Source of the DNA: a virus
IMG/VR virus record: IMGVR_UViG_3300017748_000063
Coordinates: 1 to 30,561 of that record
DNA: 30,561 nucleotides
Reading direction: 5' to 3' (one strand)
Shown here piece after piece: positions 1-6,875 of this stretch (the first letter of the stretch is position 1; the number at the start of each line of letters is the position of its first letter). The notes beneath the pieces are model-generated. The model did not search any database, had not been told where the DNA came from, and saw only the letters and a program-made list of their open reading frames with translations. The position numbers and the translations under genes were made by a program.

Positions 1-348
1 AAGATTGCAAATAACTTTCTAAAGAAAGTGACACTTTCGTGTCTGGTATTTGGCAAGCCTGATGAGCTTGAACAAACCTTTGGTTCTCTTAAGTTCTTAC
101 CAGGCAAGCTGGTCATCAAAGAATCATTAGATTCATCTGATGACAGAAACCTTAAGAGAGCTGGATCTGATGATGCTCCTATATGTCTGTCCAATGGCCA
201 GCCTATATATAGAACAATCATCTATGATCCAACATCTTCACTTGAGGATACTCTAATCCCACACACTAACGTGGATGAGATCAGAGCATTCCACAATGGT
301 GAAGAGTTTGTACCTGCTGATACTGAAGTATCTGAGGCACAAGCTTAG
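1..348 (+). CDS. Conserved phage protein, 5'-truncated; paralogue of the gene at 2781
   Basis: The open frame runs in from the left edge with no stop, so the gene is partial. A GTG at 28 could be read as a start, but codons upstream of it (IANNFLKK) align with the paralogue at 2781-3353 (IGTNNWLK), so the true start lies outside the window. Shared blocks include DELEQTF / EELEQSF, LPGKLVIKE / LPGQLIIKE, YRTIIYDPT / YRKTFFDPT and IPHTNVDEI / VPHVNSDEI. It lacks the long acidic C-terminal tail of the paralogue. Function is unknown; an ssDNA-binding role is only a guess carried over from the paralogue. A UUCG-loop hairpin follows the stop codon directly. Confidence 0.8.
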   Translation, partial: KIANNFLKKVTLSCLVFGKPDELEQTFGSLKFLPGKLVIKESLDSSDDRNLKRAGSDDAPICLSNGQPIYRTIIYDPTSSLEDTLIPHTNVDEIRAFHNGEEFVPADTEVSEAQA

Positions 349-382
349 TGTGCAAGGGGAGCTTCGGCTCCCATTTACACAC
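348..382 (+). terminator. UUCG-capped hairpin after the truncated gene
   Basis: Stem GGGAGC (357-362), loop TTCG, stem GCTCCC (367-372). An outer helix GTGTG/CACAC (348-352 with 378-382) begins at the stop codon. There is no T-run after it, so it may be an RNA 3'-end stabiliser or processing site and not an intrinsic terminator. Confidence 0.5.
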
Positions 383-735
383 TGCTTGACCTATAATAGC
401 TACTGGTTACCCAACAAGGACCAATAATTATTAGTTAAGCCAATTAAATGCACAATAAAAATTAATTGTGTGCATTAAGTTGTGTGTGTTACATCATAAT
501 ACCCACAAAATACCACTTGTTACCACTAATACAAGTGTTAATGACAATAATATATAATATAGCTATAATAAGAGCACATTGATAAGATTAGATAGAATTA
601 TCTAATGATTATCTTAAATACTTAAGTTAGTTATCCTAATTAGGATGATGCTTAAGATATGTATAACTCTTATTATAGTCTATTGTTCTCTCTCTATAGG
701 ATAATAGTATCCGCAACCACTTAAAATTAAATGAT
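383..735 (+). other. Non-coding stretch rich in inverted repeats
   Basis: No convincing gene was found. It contains an imperfect palindrome at 447-476 (AATGCACAAT pairs with ATTGTGTGCATT, which has two extra bases) and the nested element at 563-678, described separately. Such structured AT-rich DNA could be a replication origin, a regulatory region or a structured RNA. No TAnnTTTG promoter is obvious. Confidence 0.6.
563..678 (+). other. Three-way-junction-like nested inverted repeat
   Basis: A perfect 12-bp outer stem (CTATAATAAGAG at 563-574, CTCTTATTATAG at 667-678) encloses two hairpins side by side. The first is ATTAGATA/TATCTAAT (587-594 with 599-606, loop GAAT). The second is TATCTTAA/TTAAGATA (610-617 with 652-659), holding the perfect 14-base palindrome ATCCTAATTAGGAT at 633-646. 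The arrangement suggests a folded RNA or a cruciform origin/protein-binding site. The strand of function is unknown. Confidence 0.5.
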
Positions 736-1011
736 ATGAAACTATTTGGATTTAGCCGTAAAGGTTTTTTATACATAGATAATGGTAAGAACCTTATCTC
801 ACAACAAACTACATCTAGTGAATCACAGATGTTAAATGATTACTCTAGTATTTGGGAGTATAAGAACTATGATGATGCTCTTACTACATTTAATCATCAT
901 AAACCTAAACCTAAGCTAGGAAACATTGAGCTTAGATTTCAAGAAGATATGGTAAATGATTTATTTGCTGGATCTGATTGGATGGAAGAAGAAGAGAATC
1001 AATTATGGTAA
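736..1011 (+). CDS. Hypothetical protein, 91 aa
   Basis: No family recognised. The N-terminus (MKLFGFSRKG) is basic, the middle is rich in Asn, Tyr and Asp, and the C-terminus (DWMEEEENQLW) is strongly acidic and aromatic. No membrane segment or Cys motif is visible. It stands alone between two structured non-coding stretches. The ATG at 736 is chosen because an ATG at 731 is followed at once by an in-frame stop. Codon use matches neighbouring genes, with AT-rich third positions. Confidence 0.65.
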   Translation: MKLFGFSRKGFLYIDNGKNLISQQTTSSESQMLNDYSSIWEYKNYDDALTTFNHHKPKPKLGNIELRFQEDMVNDLFAGSDWMEEEENQLW

Positions 1012-1333
1012 AGAGGTAGCCTAGTGTTACCTCATTACTATTGGACCGTAACTCACCTATCTTTGGTTAGGCTTGATCACCTGTAATCTTTGATCCAAAT
1101 GACGTGAGGGAGGTTTATAAGAATGCAAGGTTTACAGTAAACTATAGATAATACTGTTGTAATAAAATTCCTTGCATTCATATAATAGAAAGGCTGTATT
1201 CATAGTAGTATTAGGGGTAGTACTGCAACAGCGTAATCCTGAACATGATGATAAAAGGTTCGTAATCTAACAGAGTAAACTGTATAAATCATTATGTTTA
1301 ACTAATAGGTAGTGACTCACCACTAACAGTATT
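1012..1333 (+). other. Non-coding stretch with a chain of hairpins
   Basis: No gene seen. Hairpins in order: GAGGTA/TACCTC (1013-1018 with 1028-1033); a three-way-junction-like fold closed by CTCAC/GTGAG (1052-1056 with 1104-1108), holding CTA/TAG (1057-1059 with 1068-1070) and GATCA/TGATC (1075-1079 with 1091-1095); a long nested hairpin at 1121-1179; GCTGT/ACAGC (1193-1197 with 1228-1232); a bulged AGTAAAC/GTTTAACT stem (1274-1303); and TAGTG/CACTA (1310-1314 with 1321-1325). So many adjacent stems suggest a folded untranslated RNA. Confidence 0.5.
1121..1179 (+). other. Long nested hairpin
   Basis: A perfect 10-bp stem GAATGCAAGG (1121-1130) with CCTTGCATTC (1170-1179) encloses a second 6-bp stem ACAGTA (1134-1139) with TACTGT (1152-1157). 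No T-run follows, so it is not a typical terminator. It is the strongest single stem in the 1012-1333 gap. Confidence 0.55.
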
Positions 1334-1534
1334 ATGAAAAATTTATTATCACAAAGTATTAGTCTACTTAAAAAGATTCTTACTTTATTAATTACACTTG
1401 TAATAGTATTTGCAGGTGGTTATGGAATAGTTTATGTAGTTGCTAATGCTATGATACATATATGTATTTTTTTAATTAGTTCTGCATCACTTATTGCTGG
1501 AGTTTATATGTTAGAACGTATAAAAATCAAATAA
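1334..1534 (+). CDS. Small membrane protein, 66 aa
   Basis: No family recognised. After a short polar N-terminus with two lysines there are two hydrophobic segments, about residues 16-37 and 41-59, followed by a basic end (ERIKIK). This is the shape of a small two-pass inner-membrane protein with both ends in the cytoplasm. It lies between two structured non-coding stretches. Roles such as superinfection exclusion or early takeover are possible for phage proteins of this type, but nothing in the sequence decides between them. Confidence 0.6.
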   Translation: MKNLLSQSISLLKKILTLLITLVIVFAGGYGIVYVVANAMIHICIFLISSASLIAGVYMLERIKIK

Positions 1535-1541
1535 AAGGCTC

Positions 1542-1658
1542 ATACTTGGCCTACATAACAATACAAGTATAAAGTTTTAGTAGTTGTAAGACTATTAAGT
1601 TTGAGTGGTGATTATGGAAGGGCACTATAGCTACTGTCCTTCCGTAGTCTAATTACAA
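1542..1658 (+). promoter_or_regulatory. Structured leader upstream of the 1680 gene
   Basis: Hairpin ATACTTG/CAAGTAT (1542-1548 with 1564-1570). Next comes a larger fold: TTGTAA/TTACAA (1574-1579 with 1653-1658) encloses a 15-bp stem made of GATTAT plus GGAAGGGCA (1610-1624) pairing with TGTCCTTCC plus GTAGTC (1635-1649). That stem needs three G-U pairs, which points to pairing in RNA and not only in DNA. It ends about 20 bases before the next ATG. Confidence 0.5.
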
Positions 1659-1679
1659 ACATAAAAATATAAAAGTATT

Positions 1680-2153
1680 ATGAAAAAATTAACTTTAGAT
1701 GACAAGGGAGTCATCAAACTATTATCAGATCTCACTGAACATGCTAGTAAGCGGGGTATAATGTTTCAAATGTTATTACACATGCTCAGTGATGATCAGA
1801 TAAACACACTATTTAATTATTTACATAGAGATTATGATATTAAAAATAAATTTAGATTATTTAATATAAATGATAAGGTTGTATTTAAACCAAGTAAATA
1901 TGAATTCAGTAATATGAATATGGATATTATGCAAGACAAAAGTTTAATATCTCATGGTTATATGTCTGGTAAGATTATAAGTTCACCTGATTATGGTAGT
2001 GAATTTAATCCTACTTACTATAGGATGACAATAGAAGTACCTGTTCTTGATGATGATAATAATATTGTTATGGATACAATGGATGTAGATACTCTTAATC
2101 TTGAATTTATGACTGAAAACCAAAAAAGATATTTTAGACATATATGGGAGTAA
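1680..2153 (+). CDS. Hypothetical phage protein, 157 aa
   Basis: No family recognised. The N-terminal third (residues 1-60) looks helical. From about residue 60 to 145 the sequence looks like beta strands, with a pattern FNINDKVVFKP, then GYMSGKIIS, then YYRMTIEVPV, that resembles an SH3-like or KOW-type barrel. This fold reading is an inference. It overlaps the following HTH gene by 10 bases, so the two are probably translated together, and it has a long structured leader. Confidence 0.7.
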   Translation: MKKLTLDDKGVIKLLSDLTEHASKRGIMFQMLLHMLSDDQINTLFNYLHRDYDIKNKFRLFNINDKVVFKPSKYEFSNMNMDIMQDKSLISHGYMSGKIISSPDYGSEFNPTYYRMTIEVPVLDDDNNIVMDTMDVDTLNLEFMTENQKRYFRHIWE

Positions 2154-2392
2154 AAAGATTTGGTATAGTTTCTTATGAAGTTATAACTGATCCTTTACTT
2201 TCAACTAATGCTAAAGCAGTTTATGCTGTATTAGCAGTACATTGTAACAAGAACAAAACTTGTTTCCCTTCTAATAGTACCATAGCTGACCTGTTAAATG
2301 TTAGCTATAGTACTATCAAGAGGGCCATACGTGAGCTAAAGCTTGCAAATTACATAGAAAGAAGAGGAAAATATATAAAACTTGTAGAATAG
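2144..2392 (+). CDS. Helix-turn-helix protein (HTH_36-like), 82 aa
   Basis: Probably a DNA-binding regulator or replication accessory protein. Residues 1-35 (ITDPLLSTNAKAVYAVLA) match the start of the HTH_36 winged-helix family, in which such proteins open with a 'leaping into replication' helix. Residues 39-70 give the HTH: CFPSNSTIADLLNVSYSTIK, then RAIRELKLANYIERRG leading into the wing. The protein is only the DNA-binding domain, with no effector part. Its start overlaps the preceding gene by 10 bases. Target sites are unknown; the inverted repeats in the first 1.7 kb are candidates. Confidence 0.75.
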   Translation: MGVKRFGIVSYEVITDPLLSTNAKAVYAVLAVHCNKNKTCFPSNSTIADLLNVSYSTIKRAIRELKLANYIERRGKYIKLVE

Positions 2393-2434
2393 ATAGCTAT
2401 ACTACTAATATTTATTTTAATCTAGCAATTAAGA

Positions 2435-2469
2435 TTGTGTGAAAGAGGTTAATATTTTTGATACATTTG
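2435..2469 (+). promoter_or_regulatory. Possible Bacteroidetes-type promoter
   Basis: Two overlapping matches to the -7 element TAnnTTTG lie just before the gene at 2474: TATTTTTG (2453-2460) and TACATTTG (2462-2469). A TTG at 2435-2437 could serve as the -33 element, but the spacing (15 or 24 bases) is off the usual value. The downstream copy would give an almost leaderless transcript. Confidence 0.3.
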
Positions 2470-2473
2470 TGTC

Positions 2474-2746
2474 ATGATATACCAATTACCAAACGGAAGA
2501 GTTATACATATGACACTAGAACAGTATCTTGATCTTACTGATGAAGAACTACATGAACTAGCATCATTAGGTGATAATTTTACCACTGAGGTAAGTGATC
2601 CTTTCTTTCAATCTGTGCTAAAAAGCAATTCTAAATCTAAAGCAGATAAAATTGTACATAAAACTAATGAGTCTGAACCAGATCTTGACGAAGTTACTGA
2701 TGCAGACAAATTAAATGATGAATATTTTCATCGTGATGACACTTAA
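2474..2746 (+). CDS. Small acidic conserved phage protein, 90 aa
   Basis: The N-terminal half (YQLPNGRVIHMTLEQYLDLTDEELHEL) has the look of a short conserved protein seen in marine phages, with the pattern TLEQYLDLTDEE. The C-terminal half is low in complexity, rich in Ser, Lys and Asp, and ends in HRDDT. Function unknown. It sits directly before the paralogue at 2781 and may share its transcript, which would end at the terminator at 3381. Confidence 0.75.
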   Translation: MIYQLPNGRVIHMTLEQYLDLTDEELHELASLGDNFTTEVSDPFFQSVLKSNSKSKADKIVHKTNESEPDLDEVTDADKLNDEYFHRDDT

Positions 2747-2780
2747 TTAATTATTTATAAACAACTTAAAATTTATTGAC

Positions 2781-3353
2781 ATGACTAAGAATAAAGTTAA
2801 CATCATGCCGGATGAGCATGGTAACAAAATCCGTGTATCTTCTAATAACCCAGAATTTGGTTACATTAGACTTCAACAAGAATCAACATCTATTGGAACT
2901 AACAACTGGCTTAAAACTCAAAATAGAAGTACACTAGTACATGGTAAGGTAGAAGAACTTGAACAAAGTTTTTCTAATATAGATCATTTACCAGGACAAT
3001 TAATTATTAAAGAGCAAATTACTGCATTTAATACTAATGATTCTGATAGAGATCTTAAAATGGCAGGTCAAACTGGCATCATATGTAAAGCAGTTGATAT
3101 GGAAACTGGAGAAGTAGTACCTATTTATAGAAAAACATTCTTTGATCCTACTATGCAAATGACTGATGTTTTAGTACCTCACGTTAATTCTGATGAAATT
3201 AAAGAAGCTAATGGTTTTGAGGCAAAGGAAACAGTTTCTGAAACTAAATCAACTAGAAGAAACAAGAAAGAAGAAGCTCCTGTAGAGGAGTCTGTTGAAG
3301 AACCTCAAGAAGTGGAACTTGAAGAAGCAAATGATGACTCATTTGAATTATAA
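2781..3353 (+). CDS. Conserved phage protein with SSB-like acidic tail, 190 aa
   Basis: Full-length paralogue of the truncated gene at 1-348. The core, residues 20-140, looks like a compact beta-rich domain. Residues 145-190 are a disordered, highly charged tail (Lys/Arg then Glu-rich) ending in NDDSFEL. An acidic linker with a hydrophobic C-terminal tip is typical of single-stranded DNA-binding proteins, where it recruits partners; the putative SSB at 10787 ends similarly (SGNDFEL). ssDNA binding is therefore a reasonable but unproven guess. A strong terminator follows 27 bases after the stop, so the protein may be made in large amounts. Confidence 0.75.
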   Translation: MTKNKVNIMPDEHGNKIRVSSNNPEFGYIRLQQESTSIGTNNWLKTQNRSTLVHGKVEELEQSFSNIDHLPGQLIIKEQITAFNTNDSDRDLKMAGQTGIICKAVDMETGEVVPIYRKTFFDPTMQMTDVLVPHVNSDEIKEANGFEAKETVSETKSTRRNKKEEAPVEESVEEPQEVELEEANDDSFEL

Positions 3354-3380
3354 ATCCACACATAATACTTGTTTTTAGAT

Positions 3381-3407
3381 AAGGGGCCTTCGGGCCCTTT
3401 TTCTTTT
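3381..3407 (+). terminator. Rho-independent terminator
   Basis: Stem AAGGGGCC (3381-3388), loop TTCG, stem GGCCCTTT (3393-3400) with one G-U pair, followed by a T-rich run broken by one C. It closes the transcript containing the 2781 gene. Confidence 0.9.
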
Positions 3408-3449
3408 AACACACTCTAACTTAATATTAACTTAATAAAACTTACAACT

Positions 3450-3926
3450 ATGTTTACTGATAAACAACTTAAAACCTTAAAGGTTTCTAAATTTAAAACT
3501 AAACTTCATAAATTAGGCATATATGATGAATATATGCAATATGAGAAAATAATTGATTACTCTAAACTTAATCCACAACAACATTATTTATTTAAAAGAG
3601 TTTTACATGGATTAAAGATGTATACTAAAGATGAAATAGATAGAATGCATTGGGATAAAAAGAAAAGAGTAATTAAAGTATGGAAAAGATCTCAAGATGT
3701 TATAAATAAATGGAAACAATTTATTGCACATCAAGATACAAAGAAAATATTTAGTATATTTGCAGGTAGTAAATTAGGTAAAGAATTGCATGAATTTCCT
3801 TTTGAATATATGCCTGATTATAGAAATAAATTAACTCTTAAAGAATGTGGTATTCAATATGAACATTTAATAGTTAAATTTATTGCTGAAGGTTTATTAC
3901 CAAAAAACTATTTAGATATAAAATGA
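3450..3926 (+). CDS. Hypothetical phage protein, 158 aa
   Basis: No family recognised. It is basic and helical, rich in Lys, Tyr and Trp (KVWKRSQDVINKWKQF near the middle). It is the first gene after the terminator at 3381, so a promoter must lie in 3408-3449, though no clear TAnnTTTG is visible there. Its stop overlaps the start of the HNH-like gene by 4 bases (ATGA), which implies coupled translation. A nucleic-acid role is plausible from its charge and context but not shown. Confidence 0.7.
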   Translation: MFTDKQLKTLKVSKFKTKLHKLGIYDEYMQYEKIIDYSKLNPQQHYLFKRVLHGLKMYTKDEIDRMHWDKKKRVIKVWKRSQDVINKWKQFIAHQDTKKIFSIFAGSKLGKELHEFPFEYMPDYRNKLTLKECGIQYEHLIVKFIAEGLLPKNYLDIK

Positions 3927-4186
3927 GACAAAAATCAAAGAAGATGCAGCGTATTGATACAAAGTATAGTCAATTAAGGAGGTTATTCCTTACTGATTAT
4001 CCTATGTGTCAAGCTGCTCTTCCTCTATGTACACAAAGATCAACAGATGTGCATCATAAAAAAGGTAGAGGTATACATCATAATGATGTAAGTACCTGGT
4101 TATCAGTATGTAGAAACTGTCACAACTGGATTGAAGCAAATCCAATTGATGCAGAAGAATTAGGATTTTCAAATAAAAGAATATGA
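3923..4186 (+). CDS. HNH-like zinc protein, 87 aa
   Basis: It carries the metal-binding layout of a small HNH nuclease: Cys29 and Cys36, then VHHKKGRG at residues 43-50, then CRNCHNWIEANP with Cys63, Cys66 and His67. In phages such proteins nick or cut DNA, act in packaging, or assist recombination (NinG-like). The protein is short, with a basic N-terminal 20 residues and the zinc ββα-type fold filling the rest. It overlaps genes on both sides by 4 bases, so it belongs to a tight operon with the SF2 helicase at 4500. Confidence 0.75.
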   Translation: MRQKSKKMQRIDTKYSQLRRLFLTDYPMCQAALPLCTQRSTDVHHKKGRGIHHNDVSTWLSVCRNCHNWIEANPIDAEELGFSNKRI

Positions 4187-4500
4187 TTAAATTATTAAAA
4201 TTTTTAACACAGTTATTAGAAAAAGAACAATTATATGAACTTGCTATGTTTGTTTCTGATCATCCAGATATAATAGATCAAGAAACTTTATTACATATAG
4301 TAAATGAAGTAAATGGTTTTGAAAATACATCAGCTTATAAAGATATGAAAGAGCATTTAAAAAAAATGGATGATTCTATAGATGGTACGTTAAATATAGA
4401 AAGCAGTATGAACTATGATGATTTTATAGAACAAAGAGATAAAGCACAAAAAGAAATGATTAATAAATTATTAAAAGATAATAATATAAGTTTAAACTAA
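4183..4500 (+). CDS. Hypothetical protein, 105 aa
   Basis: No family recognised. It is helical and acidic, with regular leucine spacing in residues 1-45 (LLKFLTQLLEKEQLYELAMFV) and a C-terminal helix with many Lys and Asn. It is packed between the HNH-like gene (4-base overlap) and the SF2 helicase (1-base overlap, TAATG), suggesting a helper of one of these, but no motif supports a specific job. Confidence 0.65.
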   Translation: MIKLLKFLTQLLEKEQLYELAMFVSDHPDIIDQETLLHIVNEVNGFENTSAYKDMKEHLKKMDDSIDGTLNIESSMNYDDFIEQRDKAQKEMINKLLKDNNISLN

Positions 4501-5606
4501 TGGAAGTGAAAGACATAACAAGAGAAGAGGTACAATTTAAGGCTGTAAGTAAAGCACTTGAATATGAAAGAGGCACACTAGCTATATCAATGGGAGTTGG
4601 TAAAACTAGAATTGCACTATATCATTTAGAAAAACTCTTTGATGCTTTTACAAGAGTTTTAGTTGTTGTTCCAAAATGGTCTGTTAAAGACTCATGGATC
4701 AATGAGATAAATTTAGTAGGTAAACAAGATTTATTACAACATATAGAGTTTACAACATACTTATCATTAAATAAGAAAAAAGCAAATGATTATGATACAG
4801 TCTATTTAGATGAGTGTCATAGTTTATTAGAAAGTCATGAAGAGTTTTTAAATCAATTTAAAGGTAGAATACTAGGTTTAACTGGTACACCACCTAAATC
4901 AGGAGAAAAACTTAAAATGGTTAATAGATATTGTCCTGTTAGATATACATTTAGTGTAGATCAAGCAGCTGACAATGATATACTTAATGACTATCAAATT
5001 ATAGTACATGAACTACAATTATCTAAAGTAAAAAATGTTAAGAAATCTACAAAAGATGGAAGAACATGGTATACTTCAGAAGTAGCTGATTATCAGTACT
5101 ATACAGGTGCATTGGGAGATGCACAAACACCTAAACAAAGACAATTCCTATCTATTATGCGTATGAAAGCCATGATGGATTATCCAACTAAAGAAGCATA
5201 TGCTAAAAGTTTGATAAAAAATATAGGAGAGAAATGCATTGTCTTTGCTAATACACAAGCACAAGCTGATAGAATGTGTCAACACAGCTATCATTCTAAA
5301 AATACCTCATCAGAGGATAACTTACAGTTATTCAGTGATGGTAGAATAGATAAGCTGTCTTGTGTATTGCAACTTAGTGAAGGTGTAACTATACCTAATT
5401 TAAGACAAGGTATAATTATGCATGCATATGGCAATGAGCGTAAGTCTGCACAAAGAATAGGGCGTTTATTACGTCTTAATCCTAGTGAGACAGCTACTTG
5501 CCATATCTTGTGTTATGGAAATAGTCAGGATGTTAAATGGGTTAACTCAGCTTTATCATCATTTGATTCAGATAAAGTTAAATATTATAATCCTTTAGAA
5601 GAATGA
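4500..5606 (+). CDS. SF2 (SNF2-like) DNA helicase, 368 aa
   Basis: ATP-driven DNA translocase. Visible motifs: motif I MGVGKT at residues 31-36, motif II DECH at 104-107, motif III LTGTPP at 127-132, and motif VI QRIGRLLR at 318-325, including the arginine finger region. The two RecA-like lobes are present with only a short insertion, so this is a minimal phage form related to SNF2/DEAD-type helicases. Similar enzymes in phages remodel forks or recombination intermediates. It follows the 4183 gene with a TAATG overlap and overlaps the zinc-ribbon gene at 5603 by 4 bases. Confidence 0.9.
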   Translation: MEVKDITREEVQFKAVSKALEYERGTLAISMGVGKTRIALYHLEKLFDAFTRVLVVVPKWSVKDSWINEINLVGKQDLLQHIEFTTYLSLNKKKANDYDTVYLDECHSLLESHEEFLNQFKGRILGLTGTPPKSGEKLKMVNRYCPVRYTFSVDQAADNDILNDYQIIVHELQLSKVKNVKKSTKDGRTWYTSEVADYQYYTGALGDAQTPKQRQFLSIMRMKAMMDYPTKEAYAKSLIKNIGEKCIVFANTQAQADRMCQHSYHSKNTSSEDNLQLFSDGRIDKLSCVLQLSEGVTIPNLRQGIIMHAYGNERKSAQRIGRLLRLNPSETATCHILCYGNSQDVKWVNSALSSFDSDKVKYYNPLEE

Positions 5607-5794
5607 AAACTTACACTTGTTGTTTATGTAACAAAAACTTTGAAGGTTATGGAAACAATCCATTACCTCTATATAATAGTGATGGGAAGTGCTGTGACAT
5701 GTGTAATATAACACAAGTGCTTCCTATAAGATTAATGCTTAAAAATTTTAAAGATGGGAAAGATGAAGAACATCTACATAATGATGAAAAATAA
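5603..5794 (+). CDS. Small zinc-ribbon protein, 63 aa
   Basis: Two Cys knuckles, CCLC at residues 6-9 and CCDMC at 30-34, frame FEGYGNNPLPLYNSDGK. This layout is common in short phage and bacterial proteins of unknown function, and the cysteines probably bind one zinc ion. The C-terminus is charged and probably disordered. It is translationally coupled to the helicase (ATGA overlap), so it may be a helicase partner or DNA-binding accessory; that is inference. Confidence 0.75.
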   Translation: MKTYTCCLCNKNFEGYGNNPLPLYNSDGKCCDMCNITQVLPIRLMLKNFKDGKDEEHLHNDEK

Positions 5795-5885
5795 AAACTG
5801 GAAAGGAACTCCAGCTGAATTTTTAAAAAAATACTTAAAAGAAAAAGAAAATGCCAAGAAACACTTACACAAAGAAAATAAATGA
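5781..5885 (+). CDS. Possible 34-aa small protein
   Basis: An open frame starting ATGATG overlaps the end of the zinc-ribbon gene by 14 bases and the next gene by 35. Its product (start MMKNKNWKGTPAEFLKKYLK) is a basic amphipathic helix. It bridges the only gap between genes here, and its AT-rich composition and lysine content match other phage miniproteins, but it could be chance. Confidence 0.4.
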   Translation: MMKNKNWKGTPAEFLKKYLKEKENAKKHLHKENK

Positions 5886-6111
5886 ATTTGAATTAGATAT
5901 AGAATACAATTATGTGCCAGCTGAAGAAGCTACACATGATTATCCTGGTACGGGATCTACTGTTGAAGTAGAAGCAGTATATTTATGGAATGATAATTAT
6001 AACACATCAACTGATGAACAGATTGATATGTCATCATTTTTTTATGACTTATGTCCAGAAGTTATGTATGAAATAGAAAAAGAAATTACAGAAAGTCATG
6101 AAAACACATGA
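5851..6111 (+). CDS. Small conserved phage protein, 86 aa
   Basis: It resembles a short family often seen in phages, with an N-terminal strand FELDIEYNYVPAEEA, then a Gly/Pro turn (DYPGTGSTVEVEAVYL), then an acidic helical C-terminus. No catalytic motif is visible, and function is unknown. It is strongly acidic overall (residues 60-86 rich in Glu). It continues the run of miniproteins between the helicase and the replication block. Confidence 0.75.
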   Translation: MPRNTYTKKINEFELDIEYNYVPAEEATHDYPGTGSTVEVEAVYLWNDNYNTSTDEQIDMSSFFYDLCPEVMYEIEKEITESHENT

Positions 6112-6145
6112 ATATTTAAATAAATTATAAATAAAATAAATTGAT

Positions 6146-6265
6146 ATGACAAATATTTTAGAACTAGCAGGTATCATGATAATTTGTGGTGCTTGTTTTG
6201 CTATGGGTATGTATTTTACTACTCAAGTAGGAAATTGGATTAATAAAAATAATAATAAAAAATGA
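6146..6265 (+). CDS. Single-pass membrane miniprotein, 39 aa
   Basis: Starts at ATG 6146 (MTNILELAGIMIICG) and ends at 6265, overlapping the start of the next gene by 4 bases (ATGA). Residues 5-25 form one hydrophobic helix with small residues (GACFAMGMYF), followed by a short Asn/Lys tail. It is probably inserted in the inner membrane. The ATGA coupling with another membrane-anchored protein supports it as a real gene. Confidence 0.55.
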   Translation: MTNILELAGIMIICGACFAMGMYFTTQVGNWINKNNNKK

Positions 6266-6495
6266 GAAAATTTGCAATAGCTCTTATAGTTATACTAGGT
6301 ATAATTATATTATGGGAACCAACAATATGCCCAGAACCAATTCCATGTATAACGGAAGAAAAAAAATATAAAGAAGTAGATTATATTAAAAAAACAGATT
6401 CTATTAAAAAGATAGATGAAGTAAGTGAATATATTCCTCAAACAATAAAACGTTCTGAGGAGTATATTCCACAATCACAAAGAATATTAGTATGA
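6262..6495 (+). CDS. Membrane-anchored protein with EYIPQ repeat, 77 aa
   Basis: Residues 3-18 (KFAIALIVILGIIILW) are a hydrophobic N-terminal anchor. The rest is polar and would sit in the periplasm if the anchor is not cut. The segment CPEPIPC could form a disulfide. EYIPQ occurs twice, at about residues 53 and 67 (SEYIPQTIKR, EEYIPQSQR). Function unknown; a spanin- or lysis-related role is conceivable. It is coupled to the small membrane gene before it and overlaps the next start by 4 bases. Confidence 0.6.
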   Translation: MRKFAIALIVILGIIILWEPTICPEPIPCITEEKKYKEVDYIKKTDSIKKIDEVSEYIPQTIKRSEEYIPQSQRILV

Positions 6496-6875
6496 AACAA
6501 AACTTATTTTCTAACTTAACTAAAAAAAATGATAAGTTAGAATACAACATAAAAGCTCAAGAAAGAATTTTTAATAAATTTGTAGAAGATCTTCCTGAAG
6601 GAGCAAAAGTAGAAATATTTGTAAGTATATCTGGTGATAACGGAACTAATGCACAAATTGCTAAAATTCATGTTATGATCAGACAACTTGCAGATGATTT
6701 AGGATACTCATTTAGTGAAATGAAACTACAAATCAAAAGACAAGCAGGACTCTGCTTTAATAAAGGGGGGTCAGAATACTGCAAGTCTTTTGGTGATTGT
6801 AGTAAATTAGAATTAAGTTCTGTTATACAAGAATTAATAACTCTAGGTGATGATATGGGATCTAATCTTCGTTAG
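6492..6875 (+). CDS. Conserved phage protein, possibly NinB-like, 127 aa
   Basis: The middle (AKIHVMIRQLADDLGYSFSEMKLQIKRQAGLC, described here in part) and the end (KSFGDCSKLELSSVIQELI) resemble the layout of phage NinB/YbcN-type recombination proteins, which bind ssDNA and help strand annealing. The resemblance is to the pattern of helices and the Ser-x-x-[DE]-[LF] start of the last helix only, so the assignment is weak. It overlaps the start of the preceding gene's end by 4 bases, and its 3' end overlaps the opposite-strand gene at 6862 by 14 bases. Confidence 0.7.
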   Translation: MKQNLFSNLTKKNDKLEYNIKAQERIFNKFVEDLPEGAKVEIFVSISGDNGTNAQIAKIHVMIRQLADDLGYSFSEMKLQIKRQAGLCFNKGGSEYCKSFGDCSKLELSSVIQELITLGDDMGSNLR

